The position numbers were made by a program, and so were the translations under genes. A model generated the notes under the pieces. The model did not search any database and had not been told where the DNA came from. It saw only the letters and a program-made list of their open reading frames with translations. This document shows, one piece after another, positions 32,187 through 38,875 of a DNA stretch of 64,000 nucleotides. Each line of letters opens with the position of its first letter. Position 1 is the first letter of the stretch. The stretch is from Xanthobacteraceae bacterium (GTDB lineage: Bacteria > Pseudomonadota > Alphaproteobacteria > Rhizobiales > Xanthobacteraceae), in the NCBI GenBank assembly GCA_004297465.1, contig SCUB01000001.1, positions 682,001-746,000 on the forward strand, given 5' to 3'.

Positions 32187-33172
32187 GATGCCCCCCGGGC
32201 GCGTGTGAAAGCGACCACATCACCGCCGGCTTGCGGGCTCGCCACCACGTCGTCATCGTCGAATTCGCCGATGCGCGGCAGCGGCCATGGCATCGCCTTG
32301 ACGGCATCGTCTTTGCTCATGTGCGACCACAGCCGTGGCTTGCCGAGATCCGGATGCGGCGCGATTGCCGTCAAGAGCCGGTCGATCACGGCGGTCTTGC
32401 GCATGTCCAGATTGAGCTTCGGCCCGATGATGATCTGGCGCTTGAGGTTCTCGCAGAATTGCCGCATCAGCGCCGGTGAGGCGGTCTCGAACGCCTGACC
32501 CAGCAAGCACAACGCACCGCGCGGCAGGCCGAATGGCGACAGATAGCGGGCGAGGATCTGCTCGCGCTCCTCCTGGCCAGGCAGTTCCAGCTCGATATGG
32601 ATGTCGAAGCGCCGCCAGATCGCCTGATCGATATGCTCGCCGTAATTGGTGGCGGCGATCATGAAGCCGGAATACTGCTCGAGACGCTGCAGCAGCGTAT
32701 TGACTTCCTCGTTGCGGGAATCGTCAGCGGCCTGATCCGACCGCCGTCGCTGACGCGACAGCGCGTCGAACTCATCGATGAACAGCACAATGGGAACCGG
32801 CTCCGTAGCCCCATCGAGGGTGACGCCGGCCTGTGCCAGGTCGAACAATTCGCCGATGCGCTGCCCGGTCTCGCCCACCCATTTCGAGATCACGCATTCG
32901 GGGCGCACGGCGAGCATCGGCAGGCCGAGCCTGGCGGAGAGGTGATGCGCCAGCGTCGTCTTGCCGGTTCCCGGCTTGCCACTGAACAGCGCCTTGCGGC
33001 GCGGTCCGATACCGACCTCGCGCAAGGCTTCCTCCGACCAGATTTCGGTCAGCCATTCCATCAGTGCGGTGCGCACGCTCCGCGCCAGAATCGGCTGCAT
33101 GGCCTCCTCTGGCAGGAACAGTTGGCCGAAATCTTCCGCTGTCGGCTTTCGCTCGCGTTTCGAGAAATACAT
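32183..33172 (-). CDS. AAA+ ATPase (329 aa)
   Basis: Walker A SGKPGTGKTT (residues 64-73), Walker B IVLFIDEFDALS (128-139) and an arginine-finger region IWRRFD are present, of the classical FtsH/Cdc48-like AAA type, but there is no protease domain. Its start follows the GapR-like gene and its stop overlaps the ParB/MT-A70 gene (ATGA). It may act as a remodeller or helicase loader in phage replication; the exact role is not known. Confidence 0.85.
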   Translation of the reverse strand: MYFSKRERKPTAEDFGQLFLPEEAMQPILARSVRTALMEWLTEIWSEEALREVGIGPRRKALFSGKPGTGKTTLAHHLSARLGLPMLAVRPECVISKWVGETGQRIGELFDLAQAGVTLDGATEPVPIVLFIDEFDALSRQRRRSDQAADDSRNEEVNTLLQRLEQYSGFMIAATNYGEHIDQAIWRRFDIHIELELPGQEEREQILARYLSPFGLPRGALCLLGQAFETASPALMRQFCENLKRQIIIGPKLNLDMRKTAVIDRLLTAIAPHPDLGKPRLWSHMSKDDAVKAMPWPLPRIGEFDDDDVVASPQAGGDVVAFTRARGAS

Positions 33173-33177
33173 GGAGC

Positions 33178-33837
33178 TTAATCTCCCGGCCCCATGCCGT
33201 CGCTGCCGCTTTCCTTGCGGTAGCCTTCATCGCATCGCGCGCGGCGCGGATCGCCGAACGGAAACGGATTCTCGATGATCGGGCGATTGTCGCGGTAGAG
33301 CTGGCGGCCGTATTCCTCGGCGCCGCCGTCATCGACGTCGGGAACCTCGCGCGGCGGCCGGGATAGCGGCGATGGCGCCGCCTTCGTTTCCGCCGGCCGC
33401 GGTTTTTCGACGTAGGGCTCCGCCTTTGCGCAGCCATTGATGTCGCGGAAAATCCGCACCGGCTCGCCACCGACGCGGATGATGAAATCACCCTGCGGCG
33501 GCGCCAGTTCCTTGAACTTCTCGATCAGGGCTTCGCGGGTGAGAGCATCCTCGGCGAGCGCGCCCATCAGCCGGAACAGCGGCGGCTCATCGGCCATGCC
33601 GATGGCGCACAGATAGCTGTCGCGGATGCTGTCGGCCTCCTCGCGATCGTGCGGCTTCATGGTCCGCACCTTGATGAGGTAGCGGATGCCGCCGGAATGA
33701 AAGCCCTCCGACTTGGCCGCCGCCATCAGCGCCGATTTCAGCCCGGCGATTTCCTTGGCCTGGGCGTTGTAGGCTTCCATCTGTTCGACGATTTCCAAGA
33801 GCCGGCGGCCCTGGATGGTGTTGTGTCCAATCGACAT
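33178..33837 (-). CDS. GapR/DUF2312-like protein with added C-terminal domain (219 aa)
   Basis: Residues 5-75 (GRRLLEIVEQMEAYNAQAKEIAGLKSALMAAAKSEGFHSGGIRYLIKVRTM) follow the DUF2312/GapR pattern of a long helix pair ending in a basic helix; GapR clamps overtwisted DNA. About 140 further residues, Pro-rich near the middle, are not part of GapR. ATG 33837 was preferred to 33843 for its spacing from GAGGGG. Confidence 0.7.
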   Translation of the reverse strand: MSIGHNTIQGRRLLEIVEQMEAYNAQAKEIAGLKSALMAAAKSEGFHSGGIRYLIKVRTMKPHDREEADSIRDSYLCAIGMADEPPLFRLMGALAEDALTREALIEKFKELAPPQGDFIIRVGGEPVRIFRDINGCAKAEPYVEKPRPAETKAAPSPLSRPPREVPDVDDGGAEEYGRQLYRDNRPIIENPFPFGDPRRARCDEGYRKESGSDGMGPGD

Positions 33838-33854
33838 GCTCATTGCCCCTCTCC

Positions 33855-34094
33855 TCAGATCAGCCCCTTTTGATACGCGGTGTGTTCCGACACCGTGATG
33901 ATGACCGCGGCGACGCGGCGTTTCTGGCCGCCGCGCAGCGTGATCACGGTGTCGCGCCCGGTCGGATGCAGCGCGCGGACGGCGCCGCGCGGGATCCACA
34001 CCGCACTCGCCTCTTCGCCCTTGTCGGAAAACAGGATGGCGCGCGGTGTCTCATGCACCAGTGCGCCGGCGATCTCGATATCGGCCCCCGCCAT
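33855..34094 (-). CDS. Small phage protein (79 aa)
   Basis: Beta-rich: EIAGALVHETPRAILFSDKGEEASAVWIPRGAV...DTVITLRGGQKRRVAAVIITVSEHTAYQKGL. The pattern suggests a small RNA- or DNA-binding fold but no family is known to me. GGAG lies 8 bases before ATG 34094, which overlaps the upstream stop (TGATG). Confidence 0.6.
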   Translation of the reverse strand: MAGADIEIAGALVHETPRAILFSDKGEEASAVWIPRGAVRALHPTGRDTVITLRGGQKRRVAAVIITVSEHTAYQKGLI

Positions 34095-34243
34095 CACCGT
34101 GTCTCCATCAGGATCAGCGCCAGCTCGATGACGTCGTCGGCGTGGGTGAAAATGAAATTCCACGCCAGCAGAGCGGCGAGTAGCGCCAGGCAAACGGCGC
34201 CGAGATAGCCGGCGATCTGGCGCGCGAGGTCGATGCCGGTCAT
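34094..34243 (-). CDS. Single-pass membrane microprotein (49 aa)
   Basis: Reads MTGIDLARQIAGYLGAVCLA, then LLAALLAWNFIF and an acidic tail. It is joined to both neighbours by overlaps (ATGA at the start, TGATG at the end) and has GGAGG 5 bases before the ATG, so it is very likely translated. One membrane helix (about residues 11-32). Function unknown. Confidence 0.6.
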   Translation of the reverse strand: MTGIDLARQIAGYLGAVCLALLAALLAWNFIFTHADDVIELALILMETR

Positions 34244-34512
34244 GCGCCCTCCTTGTCGCCGAGAACGACGGCGCCGCCGCGCAACGAGGGATCGCGCTCG
34301 AGCGCGAGCCGCACCAGCAATTGCCCCATCGCCAGCGCGCGGGCCGGCGAATAGCCGATGTCGTCCAGCAGCCGGCCGCTGGCGTCACGGTCGCGCACGC
34401 GGATGAGATCGGGATCGGTGACCACGGTGCGGCGGCCGAGGATCATCACCACGCGGTCGACCTCGCCCAGCACGGTTTCAGTTTCAGCCGCGGCGGGAGA
34501 TGTCACAGTCAT
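34240..34512 (-). CDS. Small phage protein (90 aa)
   Basis: ETVLGEVDRVVMILGRRTVVTDPDLIRVRDRDASGRLLDDIGYSPARALAMGQLLVRLALERDPSL. It starts within the end of the HD-domain gene (ATGA). The mixed helix/strand pattern is not recognised. Confidence 0.55.
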   Translation of the reverse strand: MTVTSPAAAETETVLGEVDRVVMILGRRTVVTDPDLIRVRDRDASGRLLDDIGYSPARALAMGQLLVRLALERDPSLRGGAVVLGDKEGA

Positions 34513-35162
34513 GGCGCCGCCTCCGCGTTGAAAACCGGCAGCAGCATTTCGCAGGCCGCGAGGAAGCTCGCGCGCGCCACATCGCGGCGCCATGGCACGA
34601 TCGGTTGCGGCAGCGCCGCGACGTCGACCGCGAACGGCGGCGGGCACGGCATCAGGTCGCGCCACTCCGTCACCAGCATGACGCGGTCGATATGGCCGAC
34701 CTGCCGCGACGTTGCGGCGGCGGGCGGCCAGGCCAACCCGGCGGCGGCGTGGATGACGCGGTCGAAGCGATCAGTGTGCTCGATGAATGCCTGCGTCGCG
34801 GCCTCGGCCAGCACGCCGAAGCTGGCGACGATCGCGGCATAGGCGCGCTTCTTGGGCGTCACGTCGTCGCCGAGATAGGCCTCATGGGCGTCGTGCAGCA
34901 GCACATAGGCGGCAAGGCGCTTGTCGCCGCTCTCGGCGATCGTCGCCAACGCTGCCCGAACGCAATGCTCGGCCACCGAATAGAGCGGCTGGCCGGTCGC
35001 GCTGTAGCGCGCAGCGCCGTTGTAGCGGTTGATGCCGGAGAGGTGATGCGCGATCACCTCGAACGAAATATCCTCGGCGCGCGGGTCCATCAGGTCGATC
35101 GGCCGGCCGTCGCAGCAGGTCACAACCGTGCCGCAGGCCACAGGCGAAAGCGGCGCGCTCAT
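34509..35162 (-). CDS. HD-domain phosphohydrolase, YfbR-like (217 aa)
   Basis: The metal-binding His-Asp pattern is visible: YSVAEHCVRAA (first His) and AAYVLLHDAHEAYLGDD (HD and following Glu/Asp). YfbR-type enzymes dephosphorylate deoxynucleoside 5'-monophosphates; phage versions may adjust nucleotide pools. The start at 35162 overlaps the upstream stop (ATGA). Confidence 0.75.
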   Translation of the reverse strand: MSAPLSPVACGTVVTCCDGRPIDLMDPRAEDISFEVIAHHLSGINRYNGAARYSATGQPLYSVAEHCVRAALATIAESGDKRLAAYVLLHDAHEAYLGDDVTPKKRAYAAIVASFGVLAEAATQAFIEHTDRFDRVIHAAAGLAWPPAAATSRQVGHIDRVMLVTEWRDLMPCPPPFAVDVAALPQPIVPWRRDVARASFLAACEMLLPVFNAEAAP

Positions 35163-35389
35163 CGTCCCGGCCCTCCCGGCTTGACGCCACCGCGCGCCGC
35201 CCCGCCGAGCAACAGCCGCGCCACCAACAGCACGGCCTGGCCGATGCCGAACGCGATCATCAGGATCGCCGCCATCACCAGCGCGGCGGCCATCAGCAGC
35301 GCCAGCACCACGGCGTGGCGGTAGGCCACCGCGAGCGCGGCCAGCGCGCATGCGAGGATCAGGAGGGCAAACCCGGCCGGATCGCTCAT
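35159..35389 (-). CDS. Small membrane protein (76 aa)
   Basis: Two or three hydrophobic helices occupy residues 5-60, with a basic Gly-rich tail (GGAARGGVKPGGPGR). Overlaps of ATGA type on both sides place it in the early operon. Function unknown. Confidence 0.55.
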   Translation of the reverse strand: MSDPAGFALLILACALAALAVAYRHAVVLALLMAAALVMAAILMIAFGIGQAVLLVARLLLGGAARGGVKPGGPGR

Positions 35390-35796
35390 GGCGCGCCCCC
35401 GTAGCCGTTGAGCGACGGCACCACGTCGTCGCCCGCGTGAGGCAGCATGTCGGACGGCTCCGCCTTGGCATCGGCGCCGCCGTGGCGCAAGCAGACGGCG
35501 ATGATGTCGCGCCGGACCTCCGCGATGTGGGTAAAATGGCGCACGCCGAGATGGGGCCAGTCATATTCGAGTGCGGCTACCTCGCGCAGCGCCGCGACGG
35601 CGGAAGCCTCATCGCGGAATCTGCCGCAATGAGCGGGCACCCGCGTGCCGGTCGGCAGGTGGGTGAGTGCAAAGGTGCGGCCGGCCGGATGCACCGCCCA
35701 GGCGCCGCAGCGCACCGCCTCGACCCGCCACACGCCCTGGGTGGTCGCGATCTCGACCTCGCAACGCTCGCAATCGCTGGCGACGGCGGCGCTCAT
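35386..35796 (-). CDS. Phage protein of unknown function (136 aa)
   Basis: Four Cys (in DCERCEVE, VRCGAWAV, HCGRFRDE) in the first half could bind a metal. The sequence ALTHLPTGTRVPAHCGRFRDEASAVAALREVAALEYDW occurs in a form I associate with alphaproteobacterial prophages, without known function. It overlaps both neighbours. Confidence 0.55.
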   Translation of the reverse strand: MSAAVASDCERCEVEIATTQGVWRVEAVRCGAWAVHPAGRTFALTHLPTGTRVPAHCGRFRDEASAVAALREVAALEYDWPHLGVRHFTHIAEVRRDIIAVCLRHGGADAKAEPSDMLPHAGDDVVPSLNGYGGAP

Positions 35797-36242
35797 GACG
35801 CAGCGCCCTCGCCGGCCAGCGCGCGCATCAGGCGCTCGCGGTTGGCCTCCGCGGTGCGTTGCAGTTCGGCCTGCTGCCGCGCCAGCGCCGCAAGCTCAAG
35901 CTGCCGGCTGAACTCGCGCCACCACGCCGCGTCCGAGCCCGCCATCAGCGCGGTCAGCACCGTGCGGCCGATGTCGGAGCGCAACAGCGCACTCAGCATC
36001 GCGGCGCCAGGCTGGCGCTGACCGATCAGGCATTTCTCGCAGAAAGAGACACTCTCGCCTGTCCGCAGCGCAAGTTCGAGAGCCGTCTTGCGCGGGAAAT
36101 TCGTCTTGAAAGCCAAGATGATGGGAGAAATCGATTGCACAATAGTGCGGTTTTCATTGCACAATTGTGCAACGGGCGCTTTTGCGCGGCGGTGGGAACT
36201 GCGCTTGGCTGGGAGATTCGTGGAGGTGACGGATTTGCTCAT
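35793..36242 (-). CDS. Putative early regulator (149 aa)
   Basis: The centre (KTNFPRKTALELALRTGESVSFCEKCLIGQRQPGAAMLSALLRSDIG) looks like a helix-turn-helix of the type that uses a 'tolerant' turn, and the tail is a charged helix. Two GCACAAT-type dyads lie inside its 5' coding part (36137-36172), so autoregulation is possible. It is the first substantial gene after the cro region. Confidence 0.6.
   Translation of the reverse strand: MSKSVTSTNLPAKRSSHRRAKAPVAQLCNENRTIVQSISPIILAFKTNFPRKTALELALRTGESVSFCEKCLIGQRQPGAAMLSALLRSDIGRTVLTALMAGSDAAWWREFSRQLELAALARQQAELQRTAEANRERLMRALAGEGAAS
36137..36172. promoter_or_regulatory. Pair of dyad operator-like sites
   Basis: A near-palindrome GCACAATAGTGC (36137-36148) and a perfect 16-bp palindrome TTGCACAATTGTGCAA (36157-36172) lie with centres 22 bp apart, about two helical turns. 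They differ from the CI operators in the spacer and flanks. They fall within the coding start of the gene at 35793-36242. Confidence 0.55.
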
Positions 36243-36607
36243 GTCGGAATCGCCCCTTTGCCGAGGATCGAGGAATCGGTTGAACTTCGCGGTTGGGCCG
36301 TCACCGGCTCAGACTGTTCGCCGGCCTCGCGGCCGGGCTCACGCGCGAGGCGGCATGCCGCTGCATGCTGGAGCGGCGGGCTCCCACCCGCCTGAACAGG
36401 GAGGCGTTCATGCTCACCATGACGCCGACAAAGCGCGTCCGCGTCCGGGCTTACGTCCGGATGCGGCGGGGCCGGTCCGAGCAGGTGTGCACGCACACCC
36501 GCGCGTGGCCGGACACCCAGTTGCGCTTGCTCTGAGGCGAGAACGCAACTTGCCCTCGCCGGTGACGGCCCGCCCCTCCGCGAAGCCGACATCAGGGAGG
36601 CGCTCAT
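36239..36607 (-). CDS. Doubtful ORF between cro and the early genes (122 aa)
   Basis: It fills a gap of 360 bases and overlaps both neighbours as ATGA, which favours it. Against it, the codon third positions are much less GC-rich than in neighbouring genes and the sequence is Pro/Ala/Arg-rich without pattern. A plus-strand ORF (36410-36535) competes for the same DNA. Either may be right, or neither. Confidence 0.3.
   Translation of the reverse strand: MSASLMSASRRGGPSPARASCVLASEQAQLGVRPRAGVRAHLLGPAPPHPDVSPDADALCRRHGEHERLPVQAGGSPPLQHAAACRLAREPGREAGEQSEPVTAQPRSSTDSSILGKGAIPT
36410..36535 (+). CDS. Possible small basic protein (41 aa)
   Basis: GGGAGG lies 5 bases before the ATG and third codon positions are strongly GC, as in real genes here. 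The protein is basic (TKRVRVRAYVRMRRGRSEQV, then CTHTRAWP). It lies opposite the doubtful 36239-36607 ORF. Its ribosome site recurs almost exactly before 36606. Confidence 0.35.
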   Translation: MLTMTPTKRVRVRAYVRMRRGRSEQVCTHTRAWPDTQLRLL

Positions 36608-36873
36608 GACGAAGCCCTCCCGGTTTCGAGATCCGATGAAGCTCGCTCGGAAAGGTCTCGCCCACCCTCCCCGGCGGGCTGGTGGCCGACGCCAACCCAG
36701 TCGTTCGGCGTCACCGCGCCATTGGTCAGGTCGAAAATCAGTTTCTGCGTGGCCGCATCGGGAAAGCGCTCGCCCGTCCGCCAGCGACGCACGGTTTCGG
36801 CCGACACGTCGAGGCGTGCCGCCATATCGGCGTTTGAGGTCTTGTTGATGATCAGCCAGTCAGCGAATCGCAT
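36604..36873 (-). CDS. cro: Cro-like repressor (89 aa)
   Basis: MRFADWLIINKTSNADMAARLDVSAETVRRWRTGERFPD is a clear helix-turn-helix of Xre/Cro type. The gene is divergent from cI with three operators between them. No Shine-Dalgarno sequence precedes ATG 36873 and the nearest operator ends 13 bases away, so the message may have a very short leader. It is the first gene of the early minus-strand operon. A longer start at 36924 would overlap the operators and was rejected. Confidence 0.8.
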   Translation of the reverse strand: MRFADWLIINKTSNADMAARLDVSAETVRRWRTGERFPDAATQKLIFDLTNGAVTPNDWVGVGHQPAGEGGRDLSERASSDLETGRASS

Positions 36874-36885
36874 GGACAACAGGAT

Positions 36886-36957
36886 GCACCATTTTGGTGC
36901 CGCGTCCATACAGGTCAGCACCACTCCGGTGCGTTCCCCACAGCACCGAAACGGTGC
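36886..36957. promoter_or_regulatory. CI/Cro operator region with three sites (OR-like)
   Basis: Three copies of GCACC-N5-GGTGC lie at 36886-36900 (spacer ATTTT), 36918-36932 (ACTCC) and 36943-36957 (GAAAC). They separate the divergent cro and cI genes. Different spacers suggest graded affinity, as in lambda OR. A TTACTA/TACTAAC segment right before the cI ATG could be its -10 element, which would make the cI message nearly leaderless. Confidence 0.85.
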
Positions 36958-36970
36958 AGTTACTAACTAC

Positions 36971-37567
36971 ATGAAGGGCAAATATCCAAACGGCCTAGCC
37001 GCAGCCATTAAAGCGCGCGATCTTACGCCGAGAAGGTTGGCGGAAGTGGCTGGAACGTCGCGCCAACAGGTGGAGAAGTTGGTCTCAGGCGAGCGCGAAT
37101 TAACCGCAATATGGGCCGAGCGTCTGGCGCCAGCGCTTAAAGTCAGCCCCGAGGAGCTGGTATTTCCGAGTCTAAAACGCTCGCGCGTGCCACTGCTGTC
37201 ATGGGTCAGCGCCGGCAAGCTCGGTCATGAGGATGGCGTCCGCAAAAGCGACATCCGCAAATACACTTTTGCCGCCGACCTGCCGAAAGGCGACTGGATC
37301 GCGCTTGAGGTCAAGGGCGATTCCATGGATCGCGTCGCCCCCGACGGCGCTACGATTTTCGTCAACCGGGCCGATGACAAACTGGTGGATAACGCCTTCT
37401 ATGTTTTCAGCACGCCGGCCGGCGAGGTCACCTTCAAGCGCTACCGAGCCGGCGCCAGGCCGCGGCTGCAGCCGTTCTCAACCAACCCGGACCATGAGAC
37501 CATACACGTCACTGAGGAAATGCATGTCATCGGCCGTGTCGGGCGCGTGATTACCGATCTGATGTAG
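36971..37567 (+). CDS. CI-type phage repressor, S24 protease family (198 aa)
   Basis: A helix-turn-helix (residues 20-45, TPRRLAEVAGTSRQQVEKLVSGE) is followed by a LexA/CI-type domain with cleavage bond Ala81-Gly82 (WVSAGKLG), nucleophile Ser118 (VKGDSMDRV) and Lys156 (EVTFKRY). RecA-stimulated self-cleavage should induce the prophage after DNA damage. ATG 36971 lacks a ribosome-binding site, as in lambda cI from PRM; longer frames run through the operators. Confidence 0.9.
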   Translation: MKGKYPNGLAAAIKARDLTPRRLAEVAGTSRQQVEKLVSGERELTAIWAERLAPALKVSPEELVFPSLKRSRVPLLSWVSAGKLGHEDGVRKSDIRKYTFAADLPKGDWIALEVKGDSMDRVAPDGATIFVNRADDKLVDNAFYVFSTPAGEVTFKRYRAGARPRLQPFSTNPDHETIHVTEEMHVIGRVGRVITDLM

Positions 37568-37577
37568 TGAGAAAGCC

Positions 37578-38039
37578 ATGACCAGAAAGACTTCTTTATA
37601 TTTCACGGGGTTTTTGGTGTTCGCCTCGACTGGCCATGCAATAGCAGCTCAACGAGGTGGAGCACCAATGCAGCTTATTGGATCAGTTGCCTCTCCTGAG
37701 ACTCTTCCGCCGCGCTCGCTATCGCGGCAGGAAAAAGAGCTTATCGTCAAGGGCATCGGTCGCGATTTAAAGGATCCGTCGTCCATACAGGTCCGCTGGT
37801 TGCCCTATAGGGCTCCGAAAAATCCTAATGGGATGGCGGCCTATTGTGGTCAGTACAATGCCAAAAATTCATATGGCGCCTATATAGGATTCAAGCCATT
37901 TCTGGCGGGTATCTCGCATAAAGCGGGAAAAATTAGCTTTGCTCGCATGATTGACCCCGGCGGCTCTCAGGACACTAGGGACTACGCAGCCAGAAAAGTC
38001 TGCTCCGATGAAGGATTTAACGTCGATCTGGCTGAGTAA
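37578..38039 (+). CDS. Exported protein co-transcribed with cI (153 aa)
   Basis: Starts 10 bases after cI and has a signal peptide (basic start, hydrophobic core, likely cut after AIAA). The mature part has LKDPSSIQVRWLPY and YCGQYNAKNSYGAYIGFKPF, a periplasmic domain type found in many small exported proteins, with two Cys. Expression together with the repressor makes it a likely lysogenic-conversion gene, for example superinfection exclusion; this is inference. Confidence 0.7.
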   Translation: MTRKTSLYFTGFLVFASTGHAIAAQRGGAPMQLIGSVASPETLPPRSLSRQEKELIVKGIGRDLKDPSSIQVRWLPYRAPKNPNGMAAYCGQYNAKNSYGAYIGFKPFLAGISHKAGKISFARMIDPGGSQDTRDYAARKVCSDEGFNVDLAE

Positions 38040-38049
38040 TTTTTTATCT

Positions 38050-38095
38050 GCACCGATTTGGTGCAAATATTATTGCATAAGCACCATTTTGGTGC
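38050..38095 (+). promoter_or_regulatory. Second CI operator pair (OL-like) with a promoter
   Basis: GCACC-GATTT-GGTGC (38050-38064) and GCACC-ATTTT-GGTGC (38081-38095) match the operators near cI. TTGCAT (38073-38078) and CATAGT (38095-38100) with a 16-base spacer can form a plus-strand promoter covered by the second site. It would drive transcription toward target 2 and integrase, passing antisense over the lipoprotein gene at 38178-38792. Confidence 0.7.
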
Positions 38096-38177
38096 ATAGT
38101 CGCCCCGCTTAGGGAGCTGCCGAATCGCGGCTTCCGGTCAGCCTCGGGGGCGAGCAGTGCGCGCAACTTCTACGGCT

Positions 38178-38792
38178 TTATCGCCTGCGGGCGGATGGTT
38201 TTTCTTGCGCCGGCAGGGGCGGCAGAGGCGTTGGCGCGGGCGCGTCCCGGCCGTCGCTGGTGGGGCCGCAAAGACCGCCGAGCGCGACCGTGACATTCGT
38301 CCGGGTCGCCACCAGTTCCTCCGCGGCATCATCGCACGTCACCCATTCCGCGCGGCGGCCGAGCATGTATTCCACGCGCTTCCAGAACAGCCGGTACAGC
38401 GGCACGCTTGCCATCGCGTTTTCATAAGGCGCCGAGGAATAGCCGCCGCTCCTGACCCCGGCCTCCGAAACGGACACCGACGCCCTGATCCTGCCGGGTT
38501 GATCCTCGGTGAGAAATTCCCATTTCTCGCGCCCCTGCGCTGCGGCAACGACCGCATAAACCGTATAGCGCCGCAGGCCGGTGAAGCCGGTCAGCGTATG
38601 GCGAAACTCAAAATCGGTAGGGTCCGAGATTTTGAGAACGATCTCCGCCGCCCGGATGATGCGCTCGCGCGTTTCTCCCGGAAATTCGCGCGACGCCTCG
38701 GCCAGATAGTCGCCGCGATCGCGGATTTGATGCGGCGCCGCGCATCCGCCCAACAGCGCGACAACTGCAAACAGCCAACCCCAGCGTTTCAT
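38178..38792 (-). CDS. Phage-encoded lipoprotein (204 aa)
   Basis: MKRWGWLFAVVALLGGCAAPH has a clear lipobox (LGGC, Cys17). The mature part is a mixed domain (REFPGETRERIIRAAEIVLKISDPTDFEFRHTLTGFTGLRRYTVYAVV) and a Pro-rich tail. GGGGG precedes the ATG by 5 bases. It is the only gene on its strand here and lies opposite the presumed PL transcript. Function unknown; surface exclusion is possible. Confidence 0.75.
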   Translation of the reverse strand: MKRWGWLFAVVALLGGCAAPHQIRDRGDYLAEASREFPGETRERIIRAAEIVLKISDPTDFEFRHTLTGFTGLRRYTVYAVVAAAQGREKWEFLTEDQPGRIRASVSVSEAGVRSGGYSSAPYENAMASVPLYRLFWKRVEYMLGRRAEWVTCDDAAEELVATRTNVTVALGGLCGPTSDGRDAPAPTPLPPLPAQEKPSARRR

Positions 38793-38875
38793 TTTTCGCC
38801 CCCATACTCCCCTTTCCGCCTTCTAGCAGGTTTTTCTCGACCTTTAAAACCGCATGCCACCTTGGAACGTGAACA

